A stretch of DNA of 39,605 bases, taken from Methanoculleus sp. UBA303. Its GTDB lineage: Archaea > Halobacteriota > Methanomicrobia > Methanomicrobiales > Methanoculleaceae. The notes beneath the pieces are model-generated. The model was not told the origin of the DNA and ran no database searches. It worked only from the letters and a program-made list of their open reading frames with translations. The DNA lies in NCBI GenBank assembly GCA_002501655.1, contig DANY01000001.1, positions 1 to 39,605 on the forward strand. The letters are read 5' to 3'. Positions within the stretch are counted from its first letter, which is position 1; each line of letters opens with the position of its first letter. Shown here one piece after another: positions 16,778-25,491 of this stretch. A program made the translations under genes and the position numbers.

Positions 16778-17441
16778 ACTCCGTCTGCTCCTCCCCCGTC
16801 ACCCCCTCGCCGGGCTCCTGCCTGCCCCCCTTCCACTCCCCCTTCAGTTCAGGGTAGTCCGCGAGGATCTTGCTGACCGTGCTCCTGCTGACGTCGAACA
16901 TCCTGCAGATCTGGCTGATGCTTGTCCCGGACTGCCGTATTGTGAGGAGCGCCTCAACCTGACCCTCGTTGAGCGCTCTCGGCCTCCCAATGGGCCGCCC
17001 TCCCTCTTTCTTCGCCTTCTTCGACGCCAGCGGGGCGGCCTTCCGGGTGCTCTCCCGATATCGGTCCATATACGCGATGAAGTTACCGGTGGCTTCCCTC
17101 CGGAGTTCCGGGTCGTCCCGGAACCCGAAGAAATCATTGTTCACGCAGTAAACTGTGTATTGATCGTTCAGGGCTCTGAGCGTTGCAAGCCCGGCATCCA
17201 TATCCCTGGCAAGATCGGCAAGATCGTAGATGATAATGTCGGGGCAGTTGTTGGCGGCACAGTAATCCAGCATCTCCACAAAGCCCTTCCGCTTCTCCGG
17301 AGGCGTTGCATTCGCCCGGTGGTCATGGAAAATCCCGACGATCCCAAACCGGTATTTACAATAGTTCTCGACTTCAGCTTTTTGTGCTGCGAAATCCCCC
17401 TTCTTTCTTGTATTCAAGTATGCCACAGCATCTTTTTTCAT
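16776..17441 (-). CDS. Serine-recombinase-like protein lacking catalytic residues
   Basis: A 221-residue protein with the fold order of resolvase/invertase enzymes. The N-terminal catalytic-domain-like region is residues 1-125, the linker about 126-150, and a Hin-type HTH about 150-195 (GRPRALNEGQVEALLTIRQS, then ISQICRMFDVSRSTVSKILA). The active-site motif Y-x-R-V-S appears here as YLNTR, so the nucleophilic Ser is replaced by Arg (R12) and the first catalytic Arg by Asn. In the second motif (normally LDRLxR) the sequence is LADLAR, losing another Arg. DNA binding looks intact; strand cleavage does not. It may be a regulator or a domesticated recombinase. TATA near 17465 implies a leaderless mRNA. 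Confidence 0.8.
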   Translation of the reverse strand: MKKDAVAYLNTRKKGDFAAQKAEVENYCKYRFGIVGIFHDHRANATPPEKRKGFVEMLDYCAANNCPDIIIYDLADLARDMDAGLATLRALNDQYTVYCVNNDFFGFRDDPELRREATGNFIAYMDRYRESTRKAAPLASKKAKKEGGRPIGRPRALNEGQVEALLTIRQSGTSISQICRMFDVSRSTVSKILADYPELKGEWKGGRQEPGEGVTGEEQTE

Positions 17442-17778
17442 CCGTTTATGGTATTGTATAATTGTATATATTGTTTTTCAAGAACCTCAAGCAACGTGAT
17501 TTTAAGGCGTGTCGGGGGATCCCGGAAATATTCCAGCCTTGCTCCGGTAATGTGTAATAACAGACACCGGAGACAACCTCCCCCAGAGGATGGTTGTGCC
17601 CCTGTTCCGGGTGCGGTCCCGGGGGGTACAACTCCAGAGAGCAACGCGATCCGAATCTGCACGGTGCTCAAGCTTCCTCTTTTCGGAAAATCGCAACGCG
17701 GAGGCCATCTCAGACTCAGACGTTCCGAACGGCTCCAGAGGCCCTTCCAGACCGCCTCAGGCCACAGGCCCAAAAAAG
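17442..17778. other. Intergenic region between ribB end and recombinase-like gene start
   Basis: About 340 bp. It holds the minus-strand promoter of the recombinase-like gene (AT-rich 17455-17480, TATA core 17465-17471) and the ribB T-run (17772-17777). The middle is GC-rich; open frames across it have no recognisable protein features. Confidence 0.5.
17772..17777 (-). terminator. T6 terminator right after ribB
   Basis: On the minus strand the TAA stop of ribB is followed, after one base, by TTTTTT, a typical archaeal intrinsic termination signal. Confidence 0.55.
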
Positions 17779-18456
17779 TTATACTCCCGGTCTCCGGGAC
17801 TCCCACCGGTCGAGCACTTCCTGCCCCTCAACAAAGACGAGCCCGTGCTCCCGTGCGTAGTTCGCCGCATCCTCCTTCGAGAGGGCTAACCCGGTTTCGT
17901 CGTCCAGCATCTCGCAGATCGTGACCGCCGGAGTGATCCCGGCCATGCCGGCAAGCGCGATCGAGAGTTCGGTCTGCCCGCGCCGTTCATCGAGCAGCCG
18001 GTCGGCGGCCCGCAGGAGCGCCATATGGCCCGGCGTCCGGAAGTGCGCGGCAAAGTCGTGACCGCCGCCGTTGAGCGACTTTCTCACCTCGTCTGCGATT
18101 GCGGTGACTGTCAGGGCACGGTCCCGGTCCGTGATCCCGGTATAGGTCTCCCGGTGGTTCACCCAGAGCGAGAACGACGAATGGTTCTTCGGGTCGTACG
18201 GGACCTCGCCGTCCTTCTCGACGAGACTGCACGCACGCAGGACGTCGTGCGCAAACGGCAGGCCGAGCCTCTTTGCAGCCTCGGGATGCACCGCCGTGCA
18301 GATCAGCCCGCCGCCGTCTTTACGCATCTGCCTGATATGGGCAGGTGTGACCACATCCGACCGGATTGCGAAATCAGTCTCGCGCTCCCGGTTGTCAAAG
18401 TCGTACAACAGGACAAATTCACCCTTTGCCAGGGCCTTTATGGCTGCATCAATCAT
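17779..18456 (-). CDS. ribB: 3,4-dihydroxy-2-butanone 4-phosphate synthase
   Basis: Makes the four-carbon precursor of riboflavin from ribulose 5-phosphate. The 225-residue single-domain archaeal form contains LLYDFDNRERETDFAIRSDV (acidic metal-binding loop, about residues 15-35), GGGLICTAV, and FSLWVNHRETYTGITDRDRA. The conserved HFRTPGHMALLRAA with the catalytic His and G-Q-T-E-L-S-I-A-L follow. ATG 18456 is preferred over the in-frame ORF extension because it gives the family start MIDAAIKAL. It overlaps the rbkR stop by eight bases, so the two are translationally coupled. Confidence 0.95.
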   Translation of the reverse strand: MIDAAIKALAKGEFVLLYDFDNRERETDFAIRSDVVTPAHIRQMRKDGGGLICTAVHPEAAKRLGLPFAHDVLRACSLVEKDGEVPYDPKNHSSFSLWVNHRETYTGITDRDRALTVTAIADEVRKSLNGGGHDFAAHFRTPGHMALLRAADRLLDERRGQTELSIALAGMAGITPAVTICEMLDDETGLALSKEDAANYAREHGLVFVEGQEVLDRWESRRPGV

Positions 18457-19117
18457 GGGTAATCTCCACATCGATCGTATCGTTATCGTTCAGGTTCAGA
18501 GCTTTACGGAGTTCGAATCCGGCGATGACCTCGATGATATCCTCCGGGTAGTGGGTGCGGGAGGGCTCGACGATCGCGCACTCGTGGCCCTCAATCTTGC
18601 AGGGGAGCACCCGGGCACCGCCGAACGTCCGCTCATCGGCAGTAAACCCCGGAACATCGATCCACCTCGCGTGGTCGAGGTGTTTTCTAGCCTGGGTGCT
18701 CGCCGCATCAAGCCTTATGTTCAGGGTGCCGGGGAAGGGCTCAAACCCGAGGCATCCGCCGAACTGCTCCTTGTAATGGGGGATGCTCATGTAGTAGCGA
18801 CCTTCCCCGAGCCCGCTGATCACGGTCCCGGTCAGAACGTACTGCCTGCGTTCCGGGTCGAATATCCTGACGTAATCCGTATACTCTCGTTTCAGTTCCT
18901 GCTCGCCCTCCCGGGTGACAGCGACGTACTGACCGTCAGACTTCATCGAACGGATGATGAACTGCTGCCGTTCAAGTGCGATCAGCCGCCGCGAGGCGGT
19001 CTGGGGGCTGATTCCCAGAGCGTTTCCGAGTGACTGCGATGAGAGCCAGATCGGGCCTCTACACCCACCGAGCAGGGCGATCGTCTTCAGGGACTGCAGG
19101 TCCTCTGCTTCAACCAT
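18449..19117 (-). CDS. rbkR: Bifunctional transcriptional regulator/CTP-dependent riboflavin kinase
   Basis: A 222-residue fusion. The N-terminal winged HTH (about residues 10-80) includes GNALGISPQTASRRLIALER. The C-terminal archaeal riboflavin kinase domain (about 92-222) includes GLGEGRYYMSIPHYKEQFGG, FEPFPGTLNIRL and HYPEDIIEVIAG. The kinase uses CTP to phosphorylate riboflavin to FMN; the HTH half represses or activates riboflavin genes in archaea studied so far. ATG 19117 is chosen because a TATA box at 19136-19147 would place initiation there; an ATG at 19138 would lie inside the TATA box. It forms an operon with ribB. Confidence 0.93.
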   Translation of the reverse strand: MVEAEDLQSLKTIALLGGCRGPIWLSSQSLGNALGISPQTASRRLIALERQQFIIRSMKSDGQYVAVTREGEQELKREYTDYVRIFDPERRQYVLTGTVISGLGEGRYYMSIPHYKEQFGGCLGFEPFPGTLNIRLDAASTQARKHLDHARWIDVPGFTADERTFGGARVLPCKIEGHECAIVEPSRTHYPEDIIEVIAGFELRKALNLNDNDTIDVEITHD

Positions 19118-19147
19118 TATACCATAATTGAGATGCATACTATATAC
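19116..19147 (-). promoter_or_regulatory. rbkR promoter and palindromic operator candidate
   Basis: A minus-strand TATA element (TATATAG, about 19136-19147) lies 24-26 nt before ATG 19117, predicting a leaderless mRNA. Just downstream, ATTAT-ACC-ATAAT (19116-19128) is a perfect 5-bp palindrome covering the predicted initiation site and start codon. As RbkR proteins regulate their own operons, this is a good candidate RbkR site (inference). Confidence 0.5.
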
Positions 19148-19203
19148 GAGTTGCGCAACGATCCGGAGCCAGCGGATCTTCGTGAAATGTCGATGACTTA
19201 TAC

Positions 19204-19236
19204 GCTAATTATTTAAGTCCAAATGGTAACATTAGC
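19204..19236 (+). promoter_or_regulatory. Promoter of the HMG-CoA synthase operon with flanking inverted repeat
   Basis: TATTTAAG (about 19209-19216) sits 26-28 nt before ATG 19240, consistent with a leaderless mRNA. The TATA box is enclosed by a 6-bp inverted repeat, GCTAAT (19204-19209) and ATTAGC (19231-19236). A protein bound here would block initiation; the operon's own first product is an HTH regulator. Confidence 0.5.
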
Positions 19237-19239
19237 TGT

Positions 19240-19950
19240 ATGAAATCCGGAGTGCGGCATCAGCTTGCCGAGAAGATGGCAGGAGAGATCACACTCTCGG
19301 ACTCACCGGGACAGGCCCTCAAGAAGTGGCGGCAGAGTTTCAACATCCCCCAGGGACTGCTCGCCGAGCACCTTGAGGTCTCTCCTTCAGTTATCAGTGA
19401 TTATGAGAGCGGACGGCGAAAGAGTCCGGGAACCGCCATCGTCGGCAAGATCGTCGATACGATCCTCTCGATCGATGAAGACAACGGTGGTCGGTTCATC
19501 AACAAATTTGCTAAAATTCTGTACAGCGAATTCGATGAAGACGTTATCTACGACATCCACGAGTATGCATCTCCTGTGGGCCTCTCCGACTTTGCCGGAG
19601 TGATCGGCGCCACCACACTCTGCGGCCCGATGGACCAGACAGTCTATGGGTATACGGTGATCAACAGCCTCAATGCAATACTCCAGCTCTCTTCGAGCGA
19701 GTTTAACCGCATCTACGGCTGGAGCACGGAGCGTGCACTCATCTTCACCGAAGTCTCAACCGGGAAATCCCCCATGGTGGCGATCAGGGTAACGCCGTTC
19801 AAGCCCCGCTGTGTGGTGCTGCAGGGTATCAGCCCGGGAGAGGTGCACCCGCTGATCCCGGGCCTCGCGGAGCGTGACCGGATCACGGTGCTCTGCACCG
19901 AGATGGATGTCGAGACGATTATAAGTTCACTACGAGGAGAATCATGGTAG
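19240..19950 (+). CDS. HTH regulator of the HMG-CoA synthase operon (COG1709-like)
   Basis: A 236-residue DNA-binding protein. An XRE/lambda-like HTH occupies about residues 22-85 ([20 protein letters not shown], then [18 protein letters not shown]). A C-terminal domain (about 105-236) has [20 protein letters not shown] and [20 protein letters not shown]. This gene precedes HMG-CoA synthase, thiolase and DUF35 genes in many euryarchaea, so it probably senses an acyl-CoA or pathway intermediate and controls isoprenoid precursor supply (inference). It overlaps the next gene by seven bases. Confidence 0.88.
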   Translation: MKSGVRHQLAEKMAGEITLSDSPGQALKKWRQSFNIPQGLLAEHLEVSPSVISDYESGRRKSPGTAIVGKIVDTILSIDEDNGGRFINKFAKILYSEFDEDVIYDIHEYASPVGLSDFAGVIGATTLCGPMDQTVYGYTVINSLNAILQLSSSEFNRIYGWSTERALIFTEVSTGKSPMVAIRVTPFKPRCVVLQGISPGEVHPLIPGLAERDRITVLCTEMDVETIISSLRGESW

Positions 19951-20996
19951 GCATTTATTCGTACGGCGTCTACATACCGCAATACCGGATAAAAGTCCCG
20001 GAGATCGCGCGGGTATGGGGTGCCAACGCAGACGACATCACCCGGGGCCTCGGGGTCTTTGAGAAGTCAGTCCCCGACCTGGATGAGGATACCGCAACGA
20101 TCGCCGTAGAGGCGGCCCGGGCCGCCCTCCGGCGGAGGAACCTCGATCCCGAGGCTATCGGGGCCATTTACGTGGGAAGCGAGTCTCACCCCTACGCGGT
20201 CAAGCCCACAGCCTGCACGGTCGGTGAGGCGATTGGGGCGACCCCCAATATGACCGCCGCAGACTACGAGTTTGCGTGCAAGGCCGGAACGGCAGGCATC
20301 CAGACCTGTATGGGCATGGTCAAGAGCGGGATGATCCCGTTTGGGATCGCTATCGGTGCGGATGTGGCGCAGGGCGCTCCCGGCGACGCTCTCGAGTACA
20401 CGGCGGCGGCCGGCGGGGCGGCGTTCGTCATCGGCAATGAGAAGACCATCGCCGATATCAACCAGACCTGCTCTTACACTACCGACACGCCCGACTTCTG
20501 GCGGCGCGAGGGGCAGAGTTACCCCCGCCACGGCGGACGGTTCACCGGTGACCCGGGCTACTTCAAGCACGTTCAGGGCGCTGCCCGGCTGATGTTTGAA
20601 CAGGTAGGGACGAACCCGAAGGACTACGACTACGCTGTCTTCCACCAGCCCAACGCGAAGTTCCCGCAGCGGGTGGCAAAGATGCTCGGCTTCTCCGATG
20701 ATCAGATCCGGCCCGGCCTCGTCGTCCCGAGGCTCGGCAACACCTACTCGGGGGCATCGATGATCGGTCTTGCCGCCACGCTCGACGTAGCAAAACCCGA
20801 CGACCGGATCTTCGTCACCTCCTTCGGCTCCGGGGCCGGGAGCGACGCCTTCGACATCACAGTCACCGATGCCATCGACTCCGGGGAGTTTGACCGATCC
20901 AGGGCACCGACCGTCGCGAAACTGCTCGCAAACCCAACCTACCTCGACTATGCACTGTATGCCAAACACAAAGGAAAGATCGTGATGCAGAAATGA
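19944..20996 (+). CDS. Archaeal hydroxymethylglutaryl-CoA synthase
   Basis: Condenses acetoacetyl-CoA with acetyl-CoA to HMG-CoA, the second step of the mevalonate route to archaeal ether lipids. The 350-residue thiolase-fold protein shows the expected catalytic set: Glu80 (GSESHPY), nucleophile Cys112 ([11 protein letters not shown]) and His234 ([17 protein letters not shown]). [17 protein letters not shown] lies near the C-terminus. GAGGAG 4-9 nt before ATG 19944 supports this start. It is tightly packed between its regulator and the thiolase; in methanogens these two enzymes and the DUF35 protein form a channelling complex. Confidence 0.96.
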   Translation: MVGIYSYGVYIPQYRIKVPEIARVWGANADDITRGLGVFEKSVPDLDEDTATIAVEAARAALRRRNLDPEAIGAIYVGSESHPYAVKPTACTVGEAIGATPNMTAADYEFACKAGTAGIQTCMGMVKSGMIPFGIAIGADVAQGAPGDALEYTAAAGGAAFVIGNEKTIADINQTCSYTTDTPDFWRREGQSYPRHGGRFTGDPGYFKHVQGAARLMFEQVGTNPKDYDYAVFHQPNAKFPQRVAKMLGFSDDQIRPGLVVPRLGNTYSGASMIGLAATLDVAKPDDRIFVTSFGSGAGSDAFDITVTDAIDSGEFDRSRAPTVAKLLANPTYLDYALYAKHKGKIVMQK

Positions 20997-22153
20997 GAGA
21001 CGTAGCAGTAATCGGAGTCGGGTGCACGGAGTTCGGGGAGCACTGGGGCACCTCGTTCCGCGACCTCTTCGTTAAGGCGGGGGCGCTGGCGCTCGAGGAT
21101 GCCGGGATCTCCGGCGAGAATCTCGACGCCCTCTACGTGGGGAACATGAGCGCAGGGAGGTTCGTTGAGCAGGAGCACATCGGTGCCCTGATTGCGGATT
21201 ACGCCGGGCTCGCGACGAACCATGTCCCCTCGACGAGAGTAGAGGCGGCCTGTGCCTCCGGCGGCCTTGCCTTCCGGCAGGCAGTGATCGCGGTCGCAAG
21301 CGGCATGGAGGAGATCGTGGTCGCCGCGGGAGTCGAGAAGATGACCGATGTCGGGACCGGGGCGAGCGTGGACATGCTCGCGAGCGCCGCGGACCGCGAG
21401 TGGGAAGGGTTTGCCGGGGCGACCTTCCCCGGGCTCTACGCCATGATTGCAACCGACTACATGCACCGCTACCCGCTCACCCGGGAGCAGCTCGCACAGG
21501 TTGCCGTGAAGAACCACGAGAACGGCGCGAAGAACCCGATCGCCCAGTTCCGGAACCGTATCACGGTCGATACGGTACTGAACTCATCGCTGGTCGCCGA
21601 CCCCCTGCGGCTCTTCGACTGCTCGCCGATCACCGATGGGGCGGCGGCGGTCGTGGTGGTGCCACTCGAACGCGCCCGCGAGTTCACCGATTCGCCGGTG
21701 CGGGTGCTCGCAAGCGCCCAGGCGAGCGACACCATCGCGCTCCACGACCGGCGGGACATATCCACCCTGGATGCCTCTGTGGCGGCAGGGAAGCGGGCGT
21801 TTGCCCAGGCGGGCCTCACCCACAAGGATATCGACATGCTGGAGGTCCACGACTGCTTCACGATCGCTGAGATCTGTGCGATCGAGGACCTCGGGTTCTG
21901 CAAGAAGGGCGAAGCGGGCAGGCTCACCGAAGAAGGGGTGACGGCTCTTGGCGGGGAGATCCCCGTGAACACGAGCGGCGGTCTGAAGGCCTGCGGCCAC
22001 CCGGTCGGTGCGACCGGGATCAAGCAGATCTACGAGATCGTCAACCAGCTCCGCGGCGAAGCCGCGGGCCGGCAGGTGGATGCAGAGATCGGTATGGCCC
22101 ACAACGTCGGCGGCACCGGCGCGACAGTCGTCGTGCACATCCTGGGGGCGTAA
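20993..22153 (+). CDS. Acetyl-CoA C-acetyltransferase (archaeal thiolase)
   Basis: Condenses two acetyl-CoA to acetoacetyl-CoA, feeding the neighbouring HMG-CoA synthase. The 386-residue protein has the thiolase nucleophile Cys87 in [11 protein letters not shown], a His near residue 286 in [11 protein letters not shown], and the C-terminal [14 protein letters not shown] with the His near residue 336. This resembles the SCP-x/archaeal thiolase type rather than bacterial AtoB. It starts within ATGA of the HMG-CoA synthase stop, and the DUF35 gene follows after four bases. Confidence 0.95.
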   Translation: MRDVAVIGVGCTEFGEHWGTSFRDLFVKAGALALEDAGISGENLDALYVGNMSAGRFVEQEHIGALIADYAGLATNHVPSTRVEAACASGGLAFRQAVIAVASGMEEIVVAAGVEKMTDVGTGASVDMLASAADREWEGFAGATFPGLYAMIATDYMHRYPLTREQLAQVAVKNHENGAKNPIAQFRNRITVDTVLNSSLVADPLRLFDCSPITDGAAAVVVVPLERAREFTDSPVRVLASAQASDTIALHDRRDISTLDASVAAGKRAFAQAGLTHKDIDMLEVHDCFTIAEICAIEDLGFCKKGEAGRLTEEGVTALGGEIPVNTSGGLKACGHPVGATGIKQIYEIVNQLRGEAAGRQVDAEIGMAHNVGGTGATVVVHILGA

Positions 22154-22157
22154 ATAT

Positions 22158-22550
22158 ATGTCGGTTTCACGGTTCTGGAGAAAGATCCCGCAACGGTACA
22201 ACCTCATCGGGACGCAGTGCACGAGCTGCGGGCGATATTTCTTCCCGCCCCGGTCGCTCTGTCCCGACTGTCGGAGGAGCGGCAAGATCGTCGACCACAA
22301 GTTCAACGGCGAGGGAACGGTCGTCACCTACACAGTGATCCGGTCGGCAAGCGACCAGTTCGAGCACACCACCCCATACGTCCTCGCGATCGTCGAGCTC
22401 GACGAGGGGCCGAGGCTCACCACCCAGGTCGCCTGCCTCCCCGAAGAGGCGAAGATCGGTATGCGGGTTAGAAGCGTCTTCCGCCGGATAGCGGCGGACG
22501 GAGAGAGCGGTACCATCCACTACGGCACGAAGTTCGTGCCGACTGAGTGA
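22158..22550 (+). CDS. Zn-ribbon/OB-fold DUF35 protein of the thiolase-HMGS complex
   Basis: A 130-residue protein. An N-terminal helix (SRFWRKIPQRYNLIG) is followed by a rubredoxin-like zinc ribbon with CTSCGR and CPDCRR (about residues 21-40), then an OB-fold (about 45-115) with GEGTVVTYTVIRSASDQF and PYVLAIVELDEGPRLTTQV. In the methanogen thiolase/HMG-CoA synthase complex, the DUF35 subunit bridges the two enzymes and helps pass acetoacetyl-CoA along; that role fits the position here. It is the last gene before a hairpin terminator. Confidence 0.94.
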   Translation: MSVSRFWRKIPQRYNLIGTQCTSCGRYFFPPRSLCPDCRRSGKIVDHKFNGEGTVVTYTVIRSASDQFEHTTPYVLAIVELDEGPRLTTQVACLPEEAKIGMRVRSVFRRIAADGESGTIHYGTKFVPTE

Positions 22551-22565
22551 CCCTTCACTCTTTTG

Positions 22566-22589
22566 GGGGTTCCACGCGGAAGGAACCCC
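22566..22589 (+). terminator. Hairpin terminator of the HMG-CoA synthase operon
   Basis: A perfect 8-bp stem GGGGTTCC/GGAACCCC with an 8-nt loop, 15 bp past the DUF35 stop and preceded by TTTT. About 140 bp with no recognised feature follow before trm5. Confidence 0.55.
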
Positions 22590-22731
22590 ATACTATCCTC
22601 CATTGCCGACTCAAGCAAGGTTGGTGCGGTGGTTTTCAGTAACTCCCCTTCGCGTGAAGCCATATCACTCCACCCCACTCCTACGGAACTCTGTTCATCG
22701 CGAAGATCGGACACCCTCAAAAGACAGCCGG

Positions 22732-22737
22732 AAAAAA
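22732..22737 (-). terminator. T6 terminator directly after trm5
   Basis: On the minus strand the TAA stop (22738-22740) is followed immediately by TTTTTT. Confidence 0.5.
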
Positions 22738-23670
22738 TTAGCAGCCCTCTTTCTCCACGACGATATCATATACCGCATGCCACTTCCCCGGCGAGTAGGT
22801 CCTGACCTGCCGCTCGGTGACTTCCCCGGAGGTAACAGCCCGGATCAGGGGGAGAAATTCACCCTCCTGCTCCTCTAAAGCGTAGAGATGGATCGTCCCG
22901 CCGTCCCGGCAGAGCGCGGCGGCCGCCGGGAGGAACTGCGGTGCGGCCAGAGGAAGGTTCATGACGATCCGGTCGAAGGGGGGAAAGCCGATCCCGGTGA
23001 GGTTTCCGGCGTCTGCGAGCATCGGAATGACGTTTTTAGCCCGGTTGAGCGCGATGTTGTGGACCAGAAGGTGGACCGCTGCGGGGTTGAGATCCGCGGC
23101 GACGACGAGAGCGGCCCTGCGGGCGAGGGAGATGGCGAACGGCCCGACACCGGCAAACATATCGAGCACCCGCTCCCCCTCCTCCATCGTCTCGAGGACC
23201 CGCTGCCGCTCGGTCGAGAGCCGGGCCGAGAAGTAGGCGAGAGCAAGGTCCACGTCGAAGTAGAGCCCGTACTCGGTCACCCGGGTGCAGGTGATGGGAG
23301 TCCCGGCAAGGACAGTAAACCGGCGGGTGCGGTACTCCCCCTCGACCGGACCTGCCGGGAAGAGCACCGTCTGCAGGGACGGCCGGGAGGAGAGCAGCAT
23401 CCGGGCGGCCTCCGGGTCGTCGTCCTGCATGATGGCGATCCCGCCCACGAGCTCGTGGCGGGGGAGTTCAGCGCGTTCCGGAACGGCCTCGAACTCGCAC
23501 CAGGCGGCGCCCGCGATCTCCCGGGCGACCGGGAAGAGGATGGCGTCCCCCTCGGGGCGCGGCTTTAAGCCCCGGTCGAGGAGCCCCTCTTCAAGCAGCC
23601 GGCGCCGTGTCTGCTCGGCCTCTCGCTTCGGTACCGCAAGGCACCACTGCTCCTTATCCACATCGACCAC
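22738..23670 (-). CDS. trm5: tRNA (guanine37-N1)-methyltransferase Trm5
   Basis: Methylates N1 of G37 next to the anticodon, preventing +1 frameshifts. The 310-residue product has a D1-like N-terminal region, then the linker domain, and a class I SAM-dependent domain from about residue 140. SAM motif I is VLDMFAGVGPFAI (about residues 169-181), motif II is VVAADLNPAAVHLL, and the catalytic motif IV is DRIVMNLPLAA (Asn-Leu-Pro). The C-terminal RTYSPGKWHAVYDIVV is also family-typical. It is divergent from HMG-CoA reductase over only 35 bp. Confidence 0.92.
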   Translation of the reverse strand: MVDVDKEQWCLAVPKREAEQTRRRLLEEGLLDRGLKPRPEGDAILFPVAREIAGAAWCEFEAVPERAELPRHELVGGIAIMQDDDPEAARMLLSSRPSLQTVLFPAGPVEGEYRTRRFTVLAGTPITCTRVTEYGLYFDVDLALAYFSARLSTERQRVLETMEEGERVLDMFAGVGPFAISLARRAALVVAADLNPAAVHLLVHNIALNRAKNVIPMLADAGNLTGIGFPPFDRIVMNLPLAAPQFLPAAAALCRDGGTIHLYALEEQEGEFLPLIRAVTSGEVTERQVRTYSPGKWHAVYDIVVEKEGC

Positions 23671-23705
23671 CAGCCATCTTTAGGTATGCGTTCTCATACT
23701 TATTC

Positions 23706-24914
23706 ATGGATGAGTACATCAGGAGGCTCAAAGACGGCTCCCTCAAACTCTATGCGCTCGAGAAGGAACTCCCGCCGGAAGAGGCGGTCCGGGTGCGGCG
23801 GGCGTTCATCGAGGGCGAGACCGGCACCCCCCTCCCCGCAGTGGGGTCGTTCTCCATCGGGATCGACCGGGTGGTGAAGCGCAACATCGAGAACATGATC
23901 GGCACGGTGCAGGTGCCGCTCGGCGTCGCGGGGCCACTCCGGGTGAAGGGCGAGTATGCCGCCGGGTCGTACTATCTCCCCCTTGCGACGACCGAAGGGG
24001 CGCTCGTCGCCTCGGTGAACCGCGGGTGCTCCCTGATCAGCCGGGCGGGCGGTGCGGACGTGCGGATCATGCGGGACGGGATGACCCGGGCGCCGGTCTT
24101 TGCCGCCCGTGACGTCGTCCACGCCCGCGAAGTGGTTGCCTGGGTCGAGGAGCACGCCGCCGAGATCCGCGAGACCGCGCAGAGCACCACACGACATGGG
24201 GAGTTCCTTGAAGCCGTCACCTACGTTGCCGGGACAAACGTCTTCATCCGGATCGAGTTCGACACCAAGGACGCCATGGGCATGAACATGGTGACGATCG
24301 CAGGCCAGAAGGTAGGGGAGTTCATCGAGCGGGAGACCGGGGCCCGCCTCGTCGCCACCTCCGGGAACATGTGCACCGACAAGAAACCCGCGGCGATCAA
24401 CCTGGTCCGGGGCCGGGGGAAGACCGTGGTCGCGGGCGTGCGGCTCACCGACGCGATGGTCGCCGACCTCTTGAAGACCAATGCGGAGACCCTCGCCGAG
24501 GTCAACTACAGGAAGAACCTGGTGGGCTCGGCGCGGGCGGCCTCGTTCGGGTTCAACGCCCAGGCGGCAAACGTCGTCGCCGCGACGTTCATCGCCTGCG
24601 GGCAGGACCCCGCCCACGTCGTCGAGGGGAGCACCGCGATCACCACCGTCGACCGGGTGGACGGCGGGGTCTATGTCTCGGTCACCCTCCCGTCGCTCCC
24701 GGTGGGGACGGTCGGCGGCGGCACGGGGGTCGATACCCAGCGGGAGTGCCTCGCGATGCTCGGCGTCGCCGGGGGCGGCGACCCGCCGGGAGCCCACGCT
24801 AAGGCGTTTGCGGAGATTGTGGGGGCAGGGGTGCTCGCCGGCGAGCTCTCCCTCCTCGGTGCCCTCGCGGCCCAGCACCTTGCCCGGGCCCACCAGGATC
24901 TCGGGCGTGGATAA
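23706..24914 (+). CDS. hmgA: 3-hydroxy-3-methylglutaryl-CoA reductase, class I
   Basis: Reduces HMG-CoA to mevalonate with NADPH. The 402-residue soluble archaeal class I enzyme has all catalytic residues: Glu97 (ATTEGALVASVNRG), Lys226 (CTDKKPAAIN), Asp301 (CGQDPAHVVEGS) and the C-terminal His396 (LARAHQD). The NADPH signature DAMGMNM and ENMIGTVQVPLGVAGPL are present. The frame stays open to 23607, but that part is trm5 antisense; ATG 23706 gives the usual MDEYIRRLKDGSLKLY start. It completes the window's set of enzymes from acetyl-CoA to mevalonate, though on a separate transcript from the 19240-22550 operon. Confidence 0.97.
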   Translation: MDEYIRRLKDGSLKLYALEKELPPEEAVRVRRAFIEGETGTPLPAVGSFSIGIDRVVKRNIENMIGTVQVPLGVAGPLRVKGEYAAGSYYLPLATTEGALVASVNRGCSLISRAGGADVRIMRDGMTRAPVFAARDVVHAREVVAWVEEHAAEIRETAQSTTRHGEFLEAVTYVAGTNVFIRIEFDTKDAMGMNMVTIAGQKVGEFIERETGARLVATSGNMCTDKKPAAINLVRGRGKTVVAGVRLTDAMVADLLKTNAETLAEVNYRKNLVGSARAASFGFNAQAANVVAATFIACGQDPAHVVEGSTAITTVDRVDGGVYVSVTLPSLPVGTVGGGTGVDTQRECLAMLGVAGGGDPPGAHAKAFAEIVGAGVLAGELSLLGALAAQHLARAHQDLGRG

Positions 24915-24940
24915 CAAGGGGCACTGCTGGTTCCGGACCC

Positions 24941-25405
24941 CTAAAACCGGAACCACTTCATCATAACGAGAGCGTCTTCATCGTTTGCGTAATAAGAGGC
25001 GATCTGGAAGACTTCCCGGTAGCCGAGGCGGCGGTAGAACTCCTGTGCCCCGGTGTTGGTGATCCGAACCTCCAGCTGGGCCCCGCCCGCGCCCGAAAGA
25101 GAAAACTCCTGTTCCAGGCGGCGGATGAGGCGCTGCCCGATTCCCTGGCGCCGGTACCCCGGGGCGACCGCGAGGTTCATGATATGCCCATAACGTTCTT
25201 CGCCGGTGTTTTCGAGGCCCGCGGCGACGAACCCTGCCAGATCTCCGTTGCTCCGGGCCACAAAGAACGTCTCCGGGTAGTAGGCAAGCGATTCCTGGAG
25301 TGTCCTCTCGTCCCACGGATCGACGAATGTTATCCTCTCAATGGCAACTATCTGCGGAATATCTGCAGGCTGTGCCCTGCGAATGGTAAGTTGAAGCGGC
25401 ATCAT
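24941..25405 (-). CDS. rimI: GNAT N-acetyltransferase, RimI-like
   Basis: A 154-residue single GNAT domain with the RimI pattern: IRRAQPADIPQIVAIERITF, DPWDERTL, the acetyl-CoA loop VAPGYRRQGIGQRLIRRLE (about residues 82-100), and LEVRITNTGAQEFYRRLGY (about 110-130). Archaeal RimI/Ard1 homologues acetylate the N-terminal residue of proteins, usually after Met removal. It converges on HMG-CoA reductase with a 26-bp gap. Two adjacent ATGs (25405 and 25402) are possible starts. TATA-like CTATATTAG near 25439-25447 is shared with the divergent DUF1015 gene. Confidence 0.88.
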   Translation of the reverse strand: MMPLQLTIRRAQPADIPQIVAIERITFVDPWDERTLQESLAYYPETFFVARSNGDLAGFVAAGLENTGEERYGHIMNLAVAPGYRRQGIGQRLIRRLEQEFSLSGAGGAQLEVRITNTGAQEFYRRLGYREVFQIASYYANDEDALVMMKWFRF

Positions 25406-25491
25406 AGTTACCGGTCTCTCCCTCGTGGAGTGCCTTACCTAATATAGTGTCAGGAGACAAAATAGTAGGCACATACGAGTTGGCGGTTACC

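Noticed and set aside
16707..17924. 405-codon plus-strand frame across the recombinase-like gene
   Set aside because: It crosses antisense of one gene, an intergenic spacer and the end of ribB; no protein-like features.
18500..18520. GTTCGAATCC, resembling a tRNA T-arm
   Set aside because: It lies inside rbkR coding sequence and no acceptor, D- or anticodon-arm can be built around it.
23700..24956. 418-codon frame antisense to HMG-CoA reductase
   Set aside because: A typical GC-rich shadow; the sense strand has all catalytic residues of HMG-CoA reductase.
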